Counted from the first letter of the stretch, positions 25,600 to 33,784 are shown. The stretch is 44,227 nucleotides of DNA from Actinomycetota bacterium (GCA_026393475.1 JAPLAA010000090.1:1-44227), one strand, 5' to 3'. Numbers and translations: made by a program. The notes: generated by a model from the sequence alone, not told the origin.

Positions 25600-26606
25600 T
25601 GGCCGGTGTCGACCAGGCGGTGCTCCAGGCCCAGCTCGAACGGTGGGGCGACGAGCACTACCACGAAGGCGTCACCATCGCCGACCTGCGTCCGATGCCC
25701 GGTCACGCCGGCCTCTCGTTCGGGTTCACCGTGTCCGACGCGACCGGGGTGCTCGATCGGTTGGTGATGCGGATGCCGCCGAAGGGGGTGCGCCGCGCCG
25801 GGAACACCGACGTGCTTCGTCAGGTGCCGCTGCTGCAGGCGCTCGCGGCTTCTGGTGTACCCGTGGCCGAGGTGGTGTGGTGGGACGCCGACGAGCAGTG
25901 GTTCGAGGTGCCCTACTTCATGGTCCGGTTCCTGTCCGGGGAGACCTATGCCGTGCGCGAGCCGGCGCCCGTGTTCGACGGCGTCGGGTGCGCCGACGTG
26001 CTGCGCTCGGCGGTCGAGGCGCTCGCGCTGGTGCACCGCGTCCCGTACCTCGAGGTGCTGCCCGACTGGGAGGCGCCGAAGCAGCTCGACGTGGAGATCG
26101 ACTTCTGGCAGCCGATCCTGCAGAAGGCCGCCGAGCCGGACTGGATCACGATGGGGGAGCGCACCCGAGAGCTGCTCCTGCAGCGGCTGCCGGCCTCGCC
26201 CGACGTCGGCATCTTCCACGGTGACTTCCAGACGAACAACGTGTTGTTCGACGGCACGTCGGTGGTCGCACTGCTCGACTGGGAGATCAGCGGCATCGGC
26301 GCGCAGCTGCTCGATCTCGGATGGCTGCTGTTCATGAACGACGCGGCGAGCTGGTTCGACGCGGCCGGTCTCGAGCGGGTGCCGCCGTTCGAGGATCTCG
26401 TCGCCTGGTACGCCGCGGCCGTCGGCCGATCGGTGACGCTCGACGACGTCGCGTTCTACCGCGCGTTGTCGGGCTACCGGTTCGGGGTCATCAGCGGGCT
26501 CAACGTGATGCTGCACCGCACCGGCAAGCGCCACGATCCCGAATGGGAGCGCATCGCGTTGTCGGTGCCCTCGATGTTCGGCCGGGCGTGCGAGCTGCTC
26601 GCCTGA
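25599..26606 (+). CDS. Aminoglycoside phosphotransferase (APH) family kinase
   Basis: A 335-residue kinase-fold protein. The catalytic loop is FHGDFQTNNVLFDG (HGD with the downstream Asn), and the metal-binding Asp lies in ALLDWEISGIG. LMVRMPPKG-like residues (RLVMRMPPKG) give the nucleotide-pocket strand, and FRLSGETY-like VRFLSGETYAV the lid. Most actinobacterial members are not resistance genes; many phosphorylate small hydroxylated metabolites or acyl-CoAs, as in the ACAD10/APH group. The start codon shares one base with the DUF4190 stop. tRNA-Val lies downstream. Confidence 0.83.
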   Translation: MAGVDQAVLQAQLERWGDEHYHEGVTIADLRPMPGHAGLSFGFTVSDATGVLDRLVMRMPPKGVRRAGNTDVLRQVPLLQALAASGVPVAEVVWWDADEQWFEVPYFMVRFLSGETYAVREPAPVFDGVGCADVLRSAVEALALVHRVPYLEVLPDWEAPKQLDVEIDFWQPILQKAAEPDWITMGERTRELLLQRLPASPDVGIFHGDFQTNNVLFDGTSVVALLDWEISGIGAQLLDLGWLLFMNDAASWFDAAGLERVPPFEDLVAWYAAAVGRSVTLDDVAFYRALSGYRFGVISGLNVMLHRTGKRHDPEWERIALSVPSMFGRACELLA

Positions 26607-26619
26607 CGCGGTGTCGACG

Positions 26620-26649
26620 TTGGTGCGGCCCGCGGGTCCGCGGTAGCCT
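26620..26649 (+). promoter_or_regulatory. Probable tRNA-Val promoter
   Basis: TTGGTG (26620-26625), an 18-bp spacer and TAGCCT (26644-26649) lie just upstream of the tRNA, leaving about a 23-nt 5' leader for removal by RNase P. Confidence 0.4.
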
Positions 26650-26678
26650 GCCACTCCTGATCGGGGTCCGCCCCGCTC

Positions 26679-26755
26679 GGGCGTGTAGCTCAGTTGGTTA
26701 GAGCACTGCCTTCACACGGCAGGAGTCGGGGGTTCGAGTCCCTTCACGCCCACCA
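26679..26755 (+). tRNA. tRNA-Val (anticodon CAC)
   Basis: A complete cloverleaf: acceptor GGGCGTG pairs with CACGCCC, the anticodon stem CTGCC/GGCAG holds the loop TTCACAC with anticodon CAC at 26713-26715, and the T loop is TTCGAGT. The T stem GGGGG/CCCTT includes two G-U pairs. The 3' CCA is encoded (26753-26755). It reads GUG valine codons, which are very common in this GC-rich window. Confidence 0.95.
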
Positions 26756-26802
26756 CGTTCGCCGCGGCGCTCCGATGCCCGGCTCGGGAACGTGTCGCCC
26801 GA

Positions 26803-26808
26803 TAGCGT
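26803..26808 (+). promoter_or_regulatory. Leaderless-type -10 box (TAGCGT) of the CDF gene
   Basis: TAGCGT lies 6 nt before the ATG at 26815; no ribosome binding site is seen. Confidence 0.5.
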
Positions 26809-26814
26809 CGCCGC

Positions 26815-27804
26815 ATGGCGGCCGACGGGCACCCGCACCACCAGCAGAACGGGCATTCGCACGAGACGCATGGTGGTCACGGGCATTCGCATCAGCACGT
26901 CCGGGTCCGCCCGGGTGCTGCGGTCGGTCCCGACGGTGCACGCCTGGTCCATCGGCTCTGGTCCACCTTCGCCCTCGTCGCCACCTTCGCGATCGCGCAG
27001 GTCGTCGTCGGCCTCGCCGCAGGTTCGCTCGCCCTGCTCTCCGACTCGGGGCACATGGTCACCGATGCCGTCGGGCTCGGCATGGCTGCGGTGGCCATCT
27101 CGCTGGCCCGGCGGAGCGCCACCACGTCGCGGCGGACGTTCGGGCTGTACCGGCTCGAGATCCTCGCGGCGCTCGGCAACGCGGTCCTGCTCGTCGGCGT
27201 GGCCGGGTGGGTGGTGGTCGAGGCGATCACCCGTCTCGACGACCCGCCGGAGGTGATGTCCTGGCCGGTGCTCGTCATGGGAGCGGTCGGTCTGGCGGTC
27301 AACGTCGTCTCGATGTGGCTGCTGCGCGCCGACGCCGCGGACAACATGAACATGCGCGGCGCCTATCTCGAGGTGGTGGCCGACGCGATCGGTTCGGTCG
27401 GTGTGCTGCTGGCCGCGCTGGTGATGGGTCTCACGGAGTGGTACTGGGTCGATCCGGTCGTCGGGGCCGCGATCGGGTTGTTCATCGCGCCCCGCGCCGT
27501 TCGGCTCGGCATCGACGCCGTCCGGGTCCTCGCCCAGATGACGCCCGGCCGGATCGACCTCGACGAGGTCCGCGGCGCGCTGATCGCGATCGACGGCGTG
27601 CTCGACGTGCACGACCTGCACGCATGGACGCTCACGAGCGACATGGAGGTGCTGACCGCGCACCTGTCGGTGCGGTCGGTGGCCGATGCCCAGCCGGTGT
27701 TGCGCGCCGCGCAGACGATGTTGGTCGAACGTTTCCGGCTCGAACATGCGACGTTGCAGACCGAGGTCGGTCCGGGGCACGGCTGCGAGCACCTCACCTG
27801 GTGA
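26815..27804 (+). CDS. Cation diffusion facilitator (CDF) metal exporter
   Basis: A 329-residue inner-membrane metal/proton antiporter that exports divalent cations, most likely zinc (cobalt, cadmium or copper remain possible). The N-terminus is a His-rich tail (GHPHHQQNGHSHETHGGHGHS) expected to bind metal in the cytoplasm. Six membrane segments follow. TM2 has the site-A pair in SDSGHMVTDAVGL. TM5 reads YLEVVADAIGSVG, where Glu replaces the His of typical zinc transporters. The C-terminal domain (GVLDVHDLHAWTLTSDMEVLTAH) is the usual ferredoxin-like dimer part. ATG 26815 is supported by a TAGCGT box. Inverted repeats lie just downstream. Confidence 0.92.
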   Translation: MAADGHPHHQQNGHSHETHGGHGHSHQHVRVRPGAAVGPDGARLVHRLWSTFALVATFAIAQVVVGLAAGSLALLSDSGHMVTDAVGLGMAAVAISLARRSATTSRRTFGLYRLEILAALGNAVLLVGVAGWVVVEAITRLDDPPEVMSWPVLVMGAVGLAVNVVSMWLLRADAADNMNMRGAYLEVVADAIGSVGVLLAALVMGLTEWYWVDPVVGAAIGLFIAPRAVRLGIDAVRVLAQMTPGRIDLDEVRGALIAIDGVLDVHDLHAWTLTSDMEVLTAHLSVRSVADAQPVLRAAQTMLVERFRLEHATLQTEVGPGHGCEHLTW

Positions 27805-27825
27805 TCTCCTCCTCGTTCCGAGCCC

Positions 27826-27840
27826 CGTTCCAACGGAACG
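27826..27840. repeat. Inverted repeat CGTTCC-AAC-GGAACG after the CDF gene
   Basis: Perfect 6-bp arms 22 bp after the CDF stop. It may be a weak terminator hairpin or the first of three palindromes in this 265-bp intergenic stretch. Confidence 0.35.
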
Positions 27841-27902
27841 TGAGAATGGTTCATCGATAGCCACCGTGCGTGGCGCCTCACCGCCCCAGGTGGGGGGTTT
27901 CC

Positions 27903-27916
27903 CGAACAATCGTTCC
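27903..27916. promoter_or_regulatory. Candidate LexA (SOS) box CGAACAATCGTTCC
   Basis: GAAC-N4-GTTC is the core of the actinobacterial SOS box (TCGAAC-N4-GTTCGA). Flanks CCCG and CCGGG extend the symmetry imperfectly. It is upstream of the HDOD/diguanylate cyclase pair. LexA binding is inferred from the motif only. Confidence 0.4.
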
Positions 27917-27931
27917 GGGAATCGAGAGGAC

Positions 27932-27953
27932 ATACCCCCCAGATAGGGGGTAT
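27932..27953. promoter_or_regulatory. Palindrome ATACCCCC-N6-GGGGGTAT
   Basis: Perfect 8-bp arms (27932-27939, 27946-27953). TACCC...GGGTA palindromes with G/C runs are typical operators of CsoR/RcnR-family metal sensors. It sits after a metal exporter gene but upstream of the HDOD gene, so the regulated unit is uncertain. Confidence 0.5.
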
Positions 27954-28069
27954 TCCGCGAGATGCTCGTGGTGGTGGCGTCATTACCGGGCGTGGCAATC
28001 CGGGGTCGGTACGGTCCGGTGCACCTGGTCGTCGAGGCGCTCCCACCTCGAGCCAGCACCAACGGAACC

Positions 28070-28903
28070 ATGGCCTTCGCAACACCTTCGAACATCTCAC
28101 CGACACCCCCTGCTGCTGCCCGTGCCGCCGGCGCTCCCGGCGCGGCTCGCGGCGAGGCGATCCTCGCCGAGCAGAGCCGCCTGCTCGTCCATCCGGCGTC
28201 CGCCCGGGTCGTGCTCGAGATCCTCCAGAGCTCGACCGACGTCGGCGGCGATCTCACCCGCACCATCCTCACCGACCCGGCACTCGCCGCCGCGGTGCTG
28301 CGGGCCGCCAACTCGGCCCACCTCGGGTACTCGCGCCGGATCGGCGGCGTCCGGCAGGCGAGCGTCATGCTCGGCACCTCGCTCGTCAACTCCCTCGCGG
28401 CGAGCCGGGTTGCCGACCTCGTGTTCGACACCGACGCCCCCGACTACCCCGACTGGCTCTGGCTGCACTCGATCACCACCGCGTGCGCTGCCGCCGTACT
28501 GGCCCGGCGGTCGGGCGAGTCGGCCGACGACGCCTACACCGCCGGCCTGTTGCACGAGGTCGGGTGGCTCCTCGCGGTGTCGGCCGAGAGTTCGACTCCC
28601 GACCAGGATCACGCTGCCAGCGGCGGTCGCCTGCTCTCGAAGTGGAACCTGCCCGACCGGATCGTCGCCGCCACCACGTTCCACCACACGCGACCGGCAG
28701 CGCTCACGGGCACGCTCGACCGCGTCGTCGTCGCCGCACATGCGTTCGCGACATCGCTCGGCGCCTCGTCGCCCGAGCGCAGCCTCACCACCATCGAGGC
28801 ACTGCAACTGGTCGGCCTGGCCGATGCACGGCCGTCGGTCATCAACGGCGAGATCGAAGCGGAGTTGGCCTCGGTCACGAGCGACCTCACCGGGCAGCGA
28901 TGA
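28070..28903 (+). CDS. HDOD domain protein
   Basis: A 277-residue signalling protein with an HDOD domain, a relative of HD phosphohydrolases that generally lacks catalysis and often acts in c-di-GMP or stress signalling. Seen: LTDPALAAAVLRAANSAHLG, GVRQASVMLGTSLVNSLAAS and YTAGLLHEVGWLLAV, with WNLPDRIVAATTFHH near the end. The frame is open up to 27962, but that stretch has rare codons (TTA, GGA, CGA, GCA) unlike the rest, so ATG 28070 is preferred. Its stop overlaps the next ATG (ATGA), which pairs it with a diguanylate cyclase. Confidence 0.82.
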   Translation: MAFATPSNISPTPPAAARAAGAPGAARGEAILAEQSRLLVHPASARVVLEILQSSTDVGGDLTRTILTDPALAAAVLRAANSAHLGYSRRIGGVRQASVMLGTSLVNSLAASRVADLVFDTDAPDYPDWLWLHSITTACAAAVLARRSGESADDAYTAGLLHEVGWLLAVSAESSTPDQDHAASGGRLLSKWNLPDRIVAATTFHHTRPAALTGTLDRVVVAAHAFATSLGASSPERSLTTIEALQLVGLADARPSVINGEIEAELASVTSDLTGQR

Positions 28904-30204
28904 GCGTCCTCGACTCGCTCAACAAGATGCAGGCCGATGCGGTCGAGCAACTGCGCGCCGGCGACCACAACCAGTTCCTCGTCGGCTTCCTCACCACCTC
29001 GGTGAAACTCGAGCTCTCGAACCTCGTCGCCGCCGATCTCGACCTCGCGGGCTTCGCCCAGGCGGTCGTCGACGTGCTCACTCAACACGCGCCGATCGAG
29101 GGCTGCCTGATCGGCATCGATCCGGCAGGGCTGCCGCGCATCGGTGCTGCGGTCGGACTCGATGTCGAACTCGCGCTGAAGCACGACACCCTGCTGGGCC
29201 AGCCCAACACCGCCTTGTTCTCGGTCGACGGCGTCGCGAGCGGCACCCTCCACGCCCAAGAGGTGCCGGCTGCACTGCGCGCCGCCGGTTTCCTCGACGA
29301 GGCGGCCGGTCAGATCGCGACCGGGCTCGCACGGGTCGTCGAGAGCGAGCAGCTCCGCCGGCGGGCAGCTGCGGCCAAGGCCCTGCGTGTGGTCGCCGCG
29401 CTCGACGAACACTGGAACGTGGCCGAGCTGCAGGAGCTGACCGCGGCCTTCGCCAGCCTGCCGGGCGTCACCGGGGCCACCTTGTCGGCCACCGCAGCCC
29501 GGTTGGCCGGCACGCTGCAGACCGAGTCCGGTCGCCCCGGTGCGCACCAGATCGAGCGGCGATTCGTCGTCGACGAGCAGCTGTCGCTCGTGCTCGACAT
29601 CGGCTACATCGAGCACCCTGCCGCCGAGCAACTGCAGCGTCTCGACGAGCTCGTCCTGGCGCTGGCCACGGGCCTCGAGCGGATCGAGCAGAACATCCGT
29701 CTCGCCGCAGAGGCCGACACCGATCAGCTCACGGGCGTCGGCAACCGCCGGCGCGCGAGCAAGGCGCTCACCCAGGCCCGCCAGATGTCAGATGCGACGG
29801 GCGAGCCGATGTCGGTCCTGCTCTGCGACCTCGATCACTTCAAGCAGGTGAACGATCGGCACGGCCACGATGTGGGCGACGCCGTGCTCGCCGCGTTCGC
29901 TGGCCTGCTGCGCACCTCGGTTCGCGGGCACGACACCGTCATCCGATGGGGCGGCGAGGAGTTCCTGGTCATCTGCCCGTCGTGCGACACCAAGGGAGCG
30001 ACGTCGTTGGCCGAGCGTCTGATCGCCGCATGTGCGGGGGCGTGCGCACCCGCGCTGCCACCCGATCACGTGCAGACGACCTCGATCGGTATCGCCGAGT
30101 ATCCGCTCACGGCGCGCACGCCCGAGGCGCTCGTCAGCGCGGCCGACGACGCGCTGTACCGGGCCAAGCGCGAGGGGCGCAACCAGTTCCGCACCGCCGG
30201 CTGA
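28900..30204 (+). CDS. GGDEF diguanylate cyclase with GAF-like sensory region
   Basis: A 434-residue cytoplasmic enzyme that condenses two GTP to cyclic di-GMP. The C-terminal GGDEF domain starts at DTDQLTGVGNRR; the active site is GGEEF at 351-355 (a functional variant) and an RxxD product-inhibition site, RGHD, lies at 342-345. The N-terminal about 270 residues contain two weak GAF-like halves (CLIGIDPAGLPRIGAAVG and GATLSATAARLAGTL). No membrane segment is visible. It is translationally coupled to the HDOD gene by a 4-bp overlap, so the two products probably act together. Confidence 0.9.
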   Translation: MSVLDSLNKMQADAVEQLRAGDHNQFLVGFLTTSVKLELSNLVAADLDLAGFAQAVVDVLTQHAPIEGCLIGIDPAGLPRIGAAVGLDVELALKHDTLLGQPNTALFSVDGVASGTLHAQEVPAALRAAGFLDEAAGQIATGLARVVESEQLRRRAAAAKALRVVAALDEHWNVAELQELTAAFASLPGVTGATLSATAARLAGTLQTESGRPGAHQIERRFVVDEQLSLVLDIGYIEHPAAEQLQRLDELVLALATGLERIEQNIRLAAEADTDQLTGVGNRRRASKALTQARQMSDATGEPMSVLLCDLDHFKQVNDRHGHDVGDAVLAAFAGLLRTSVRGHDTVIRWGGEEFLVICPSCDTKGATSLAERLIAACAGACAPALPPDHVQTTSIGIAEYPLTARTPEALVSAADDALYRAKREGRNQFRTAG

Positions 30205-30239
30205 GGTCGACCCGCCGTCGGGCACACCGGGGGATGATC

Positions 30240-30262
30240 CCACCCCTGGTGAGGAGGGGTGG
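30240..30262. repeat. Inverted repeat CCACCCC-N9-GGGGTGG
   Basis: Perfect 7-bp arms, ending 2 nt before the TACCGT box of the next gene. It could terminate the cyclase transcript or act as an operator over the promoter. Confidence 0.4.
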
Positions 30263-30264
30263 AG

Positions 30265-30270
30265 TACCGT
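30265..30270 (+). promoter_or_regulatory. Leaderless-type -10 box (TACCGT)
   Basis: TACCGT lies 9 nt before the ATG at 30280 of the DUF3499-like gene; no ribosome binding site is seen. Confidence 0.5.
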
Positions 30271-30279
30271 TTCCGAACG

Positions 30280-31038
30280 ATGCCACGACTCTGTGAACGC
30301 CCGGGGTGTTCGTCGCCTGCCGAGGTGGCGTACGGCTTCGACGCGGAGTCGCTCGTCGTGTGGCTCGATGCCTACGACGCATCGCAGGGAGCGCGGTCGG
30401 GCGGGCTCTGCCGGCGGCACGCCGACGCGATGGTGGTGCCCCTCGGGTGGATGCTCGACGACCGTCGCGAGCCGGTGCCGCGCCTGTTCACCGCGGCCCG
30501 GATGCACGATCTCACCGACGAGCTCGTTCGCCCTCGCCAGCGTCGTGGTCGTGCCGATCGCAGCGACCGAACACTCGAATTGCTGCGCACCGCTGCCATG
30601 CAGCTGAGCCTCGAGGACATGGGTGCCGGCGGTTCGCCCGATGGCGAGATCCGCGAGGCCGGCCCGCCGCCGATCGCGCTGGTGACCGATCCCACCGTGG
30701 CGATGCTGCGCCCGATCATCGACACCGAACCCGACATCGAACCCGACATCGAGCCCGACATCGAGCCCGACATCGAGTCGGTCATGGAGATCGAGGCTGA
30801 CATCGAGGTCGAGCCGGCCCCGGAGCCTGAGGTCGAGATCGAGGCCGAGGTCGAGGTCGAGATCGAGGCCGAGGTCGAGGATCCGGCGGTCGAGGATTCG
30901 GCAGCCGAGGAGCAGGGCGCCCAGGTGCTGCCGTGGCAGCCGCGGTTCGACCAGCAGGACGACCTGTCCGGGTTGTTGCAGGCCCGTGGCCGCCTGTTGT
31001 CGCGCGCGTTCCGCGGCATCACCGCCGACGGCGCCTGA
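30280..31038 (+). CDS. DUF3499-like zinc-binding protein with acidic repeat tail
   Basis: A 252-residue protein. The first about 60 residues (RLCERPGCSSPAEVAYGF, then GLCRRHADAMVVPLGW) match the actinobacterial DUF3499 pattern: a Cys pair and a C-x2-H pair likely to bind one zinc. After a middle part comes a very acidic tail of about 60 residues, starting with four PDIE units (151-166) and continuing with EVEIEAEVEVEIEAEVE. The last 40 residues (DLSGLLQARGRLLSRAFRG) are basic again. DUF3499 proteins usually lack this tail. The function is unknown. The TACCGT box supports the ATG at 30280. Confidence 0.78.
   Translation: MPRLCERPGCSSPAEVAYGFDAESLVVWLDAYDASQGARSGGLCRRHADAMVVPLGWMLDDRREPVPRLFTAARMHDLTDELVRPRQRRGRADRSDRTLELLRTAAMQLSLEDMGAGGSPDGEIREAGPPPIALVTDPTVAMLRPIIDTEPDIEPDIEPDIEPDIESVMEIEADIEVEPAPEPEVEIEAEVEVEIEAEVEDPAVEDSAAEEQGAQVLPWQPRFDQQDDLSGLLQARGRLLSRAFRGITADGA
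30730..30777 (+). repeat. 12-bp coding tandem repeat (four PDIE units)
   Basis: Four near-perfect copies of CCCGACATCGAR (30730, 30742, 30754, 30766) code for PDIE. A preceding GACACCGAA is a partial unit. An 18-bp unit GAGGTCGAGATCGAGGCC recurs at 30829 and 30853. Such arrays often change copy number by slippage. Confidence 0.85.
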
Positions 31039-31100
31039 GCCCCGAGCCGGTTCCGGGCCGGGAGACGCGATCGAGCGGCCGGCGCGGCGATACTGCGGGG

Positions 31101-31565
31101 GTGGATGTCGCTGCCCAGATGGATGCGCCCTGTGCGCCCGACCGGCTGTTCTCGCTGATCGACGAACTCACCGACTACCCCGCGTGGATGCCGCTGGCGC
31201 ACCGGGTGGCATCGGTCGTGCCCGAGGCCGACGGGCGACCAGCATGGGAGGTCGAACTCCGTGCTCGCCTCGGTCCGTTCGCCCGGTCGAAGCGGTTGCG
31301 GATGGTGCGCACCGTCCACGACGCCGATGCCGCGCACGTGCGATTCGAGCGGGTCGAACACGACGGGCGGAGCCACTCGCCGTGGGTGCTCGACGCGACG
31401 GTGGTCGGGGGAGACGTGAGCGGCGATGGCCCCGCCGCTGGCAGCCGGCTGGAGATGCGGCTCCACTACGGCGGCGCACTGTGGACCGGCGGCGTGATGG
31501 AGAAGGTGTTGGCGGAGCAGATCGTCGCCGGCCGTGAGCGGCTGCTCGAACTGGTCGCCGACTGA
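31101..31565 (+). CDS. SRPBCC (START/polyketide cyclase-like) family protein
   Basis: A 154-residue protein with the helix-grip fold expected for hydrophobic ligand binding. Typical N-terminus: MDAPCAPDRLFSLIDELTDY followed by PAWMPLAHRVASV, and a long C-terminal helix (KVLAEQIVAGRERLLELVAD). The ligand and partner are unknown; related actinobacterial proteins occur as small stand-alone lipid or polyketide binders. The GTG at 31101 is chosen with low certainty: a TACTGC hexamer lies 4 nt before it, and ATG 31122 (AQ|MDAP) is an alternative. Its stop abuts the stop of the convergent ABC gene with no gap. Confidence 0.8.
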   Translation: MDVAAQMDAPCAPDRLFSLIDELTDYPAWMPLAHRVASVVPEADGRPAWEVELRARLGPFARSKRLRMVRTVHDADAAHVRFERVEHDGRSHSPWVLDATVVGGDVSGDGPAAGSRLEMRLHYGGALWTGGVMEKVLAEQIVAGRERLLELVAD

Positions 31566-32396
31566 TCAGCGGTCGGCCCAGGCCGACCAGCGGCCGTCGC
31601 GGCGTCGTTCGAGCTCGAGTGCCATCTCGAAGCAGTCGCTCAGGGCCGCCGAGTTGAGGGTCGTGTCGATGGGCCCGCGGGCGACCACCTCACCCTCGCG
31701 CAGCATCAGTACGTGCGTCATCCCCTCGGGCACCTCGTCGAGGTGGTGGGTCACGAGCACGAGCGGCGCAGCGTCGGCATCGGTGGTGAGTTCGGCGAGC
31801 GCAGCGACGAGCTGCTCGCGGCCGCCGAGGTCGAGCCGGGCGCTCGGCTCGTCGAGCAGCAGCAGGCCCGGGTCGGTCATCAACGCTCGGGCGAGGAGGA
31901 CACGCTGTTGCTCGCCGGACGACAGCGTGCCGAGCGAACGATCGGCGAAGCGTGCGACCCGCATCCGATCGAGACAGGTGACGGCCCTCGCTCGATCGGC
32001 GTCGTCGTAACGGTGCCACCACGGTTCGAGCGCGGCGAACTTGGCGGTCATCACGACGTCGACGCAGGTGAGCTCGGGTCGGATCTGGGCGGCGATCGCG
32101 GCGGACGAGTAGCCGATGCGGCGGCGCAGCACGCGCACGTCGGTGCGCCCGAGCCGCTCGCCGAGCACGGTGACGTCGCCCGACGACGGGTGCTCGTACA
32201 TGGCCGCGATCCGCACCAGGGTGGTCTTGCCCGAACCGTTCGCGCCGAGGACGAGCCAGCGCTCGTCGGCCTCCACACGCCAGTCCATCGGGGCGAGGAT
32301 CACCCGTTCGTCGCGGACGAACGAGATGCCTCGGAAGTCGAGCACCGGGCCCGTGCGCGGTTCGGAGGTCGAGGGGACAGAGGAGCGGCCGGTCAC
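31566..32396 (-). CDS. Stand-alone ABC transporter ATP-binding protein
   Basis: A 276-residue single ABC domain. Walker A is VLGANGSGKTTLVRI, the signature is LGTLSSGEQQRVLLARAL, Walker B is PGLLLLDEPSARLDLG and the H-loop is VLVTHHLDEVPEG. It resembles the ModF/iron-complex-type ATPases that often occur alone. No permease or binding protein is adjacent, so its partner is elsewhere or it has a non-transport role. The GTG at 32396 is supported by a TAGCGT box 8 nt upstream. It is divergent from the M23 peptidase gene. Confidence 0.88.
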   Translation of the reverse strand: MTGRSSVPSTSEPRTGPVLDFRGISFVRDERVILAPMDWRVEADERWLVLGANGSGKTTLVRIAAMYEHPSSGDVTVLGERLGRTDVRVLRRRIGYSSAAIAAQIRPELTCVDVVMTAKFAALEPWWHRYDDADRARAVTCLDRMRVARFADRSLGTLSSGEQQRVLLARALMTDPGLLLLDEPSARLDLGGREQLVAALAELTTDADAAPLVLVTHHLDEVPEGMTHVLMLREGEVVARGPIDTTLNSAALSDCFEMALELERRRDGRWSAWADR

Positions 32397-32404
32397 GAGG
32401 CCAG

Positions 32405-32410
32405 ACGCTA
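32405..32410 (-). promoter_or_regulatory. Leaderless-type -10 box (TAGCGT) of the ABC gene
   Basis: On the minus strand TAGCGT lies 8 nt before the GTG at 32396. Confidence 0.5.
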
Positions 32411-32484
32411 GGGCGTGATCGTCTGGAGTTCGTCAAGAAGTCGCCCCGGCCGGGGGGTGACCGCGGTACATCAGGGCCGGGAGG

Positions 32485-32490
32485 TAGCGT
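32485..32490 (+). promoter_or_regulatory. Leaderless-type -10 box (TAGCGT) of the M23 peptidase gene
   Basis: TAGCGT lies 9 nt before the ATG at 32500 and only 3 nt before an in-frame GTG at 32494, which favours the ATG. Confidence 0.5.
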
Positions 32491-32499
32491 TCCGTGCAC

Positions 32500-33732
32500 A
32501 TGCGTGCACTCTGGGCGATCCTGGCGGGGATGGCGCTGCTGGTTCCGGCAGTGCCATCGACGTCCGTACGAGCCGACGAATCCGACGACGCCGCCCAGCA
32601 GGCCGCCGAGGAGATCGCCGACGCTCGTGAGCGCGCCAACGCCGCGGCCGACGCGTTGTTCCAGGCCGAGAGCGATCTCGACCAGCTCGAGCTCTCCCAG
32701 CAGGCGCTCGAGAGCGACATCGCCGTGCTCCAGTCGCAGATCGACGCGCTGCGGGCGACCGTCGAGAAGGTGGCGATCAACCGCTTCACGCGCAGCGGCA
32801 CCGACTCGCTCCCGCTGCTCACCGGGTTCCGTTCCGCCGGTGAACAGGCGCAGGTGGCCGTGCTGATCGACGTGGTCAACGAGACGTCGGCCGAGGACTT
32901 CGACGAGTTCGACGCCCTCAATGCCGAGCTCGAGGACAAGCGGGCCGAGCTCGACCAGGCCGAGGTCGATGCCGAGGCGGCACGCGACGAGCTCGACCGG
33001 CGCCGCGAGGACGCGCTGGCCGAGATCGAACGGCTCAAGGAGGTCGAGGCCCAGCGGCTCGAGGACGAGGCGGTGCGCACGGCCCTCGCCGCGGAGGAAG
33101 CCGAGCGTCGTCGCCAGGAGGACGCCGCAGCCGACGCGCTGCGAGCCCAGGCCGCCGCCCAGGACTCCGTCGGCTCGCAGAGTCAGCTCGGGGCCAACGT
33201 GCCGGTCGACTCCACCCAGATCGACGGTGACGACATCGACTCGTCCGGGGCCACCAACAAGTCCACCGGTGGCACCGGCGGCGGCCTCACGGGCAACACC
33301 GGTGCGGGCGCTCGACCGGGCGGCGCGGCGGGCGACCTCGCTGGTCCGGGCTGGGTCTGCCCCGTCCAGGGCCCCGTCGGCTTCGGTGACACGTGGGGCG
33401 CGCCACGCAGCGGAGGCCGTTCGCACCAGGGCGTCGACATGATCGCCAACCGCGGCGTGCCATTGGTGGCGGTGGTCGACGGGTTCGCCCAGTCGAAGGT
33501 GAACACCCTCGGCGGCAACACCGTCCAGCTCGCCGGCGCCGACGGCAACAAGTACTACTACGCGCACCTCGACAGCTGGGCCACGCTCGGCCAGGTCACG
33601 GCGGGCACCGTCATCGGCTATGTCGGAGACACCGGCAACGCCAAGTTCTCGACTCCGCACCTGCACTTCGAGATCCACCCCGGCGGTGGGGCAGCGGTGA
33701 ACCCGTACGCCACCGTGCGCAACCACTGCTGA
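32500..33732 (+). CDS. Secreted coiled-coil M23 family peptidase (EnvC/CwlO-like layout)
   Basis: A 410-residue secreted protein probably acting on peptidoglycan. A signal peptide ([17 protein letters not shown]) is followed by a long coiled coil (about 30-215, rich in A, E, D, R and L), a Gly/Thr/Ser linker (about 215-290) and a C-terminal M23 peptidase domain. Zinc ligands are intact: His309 and Asp313 in HQGVDM, and His389 in HLHFEIHP, with YYYAHLD between. In other bacteria this layout occurs in hydrolases or activators of division amidases, controlled by FtsEX. The metal site suggests it is itself an enzyme. ATG 32500 is preferred over GTG 32494. Confidence 0.9.
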   Translation: MRALWAILAGMALLVPAVPSTSVRADESDDAAQQAAEEIADARERANAAADALFQAESDLDQLELSQQALESDIAVLQSQIDALRATVEKVAINRFTRSGTDSLPLLTGFRSAGEQAQVAVLIDVVNETSAEDFDEFDALNAELEDKRAELDQAEVDAEAARDELDRRREDALAEIERLKEVEAQRLEDEAVRTALAAEEAERRRQEDAAADALRAQAAAQDSVGSQSQLGANVPVDSTQIDGDDIDSSGATNKSTGGTGGGLTGNTGAGARPGGAAGDLAGPGWVCPVQGPVGFGDTWGAPRSGGRSHQGVDMIANRGVPLVAVVDGFAQSKVNTLGGNTVQLAGADGNKYYYAHLDSWATLGQVTAGTVIGYVGDTGNAKFSTPHLHFEIHPGGGAAVNPYATVRNHC

Positions 33733-33784
33733 CCCGCCGGCTCGATTCGGGACGGCGCGCACACATCGGCAAGGCTCGTCGACC

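Noticed and set aside
25599..26606. Antibiotic-resistance aminoglycoside kinase
   Set aside because: The APH fold is very common in actinobacterial metabolism. The gene has host-like codon use and overlaps a housekeeping-type neighbour, with no mobile element nearby.
27962..28069. Longer N-terminus of the HDOD protein
   Set aside because: The stretch uses codons rare in this genome (TTA, GGA, CGA, GCA) and has no domain similarity.
30730..30870. Repeats suggesting a CRISPR or satellite array
   Set aside because: They are in-frame coding repeats (12 and 18 bp) without spacers, within one protein gene.
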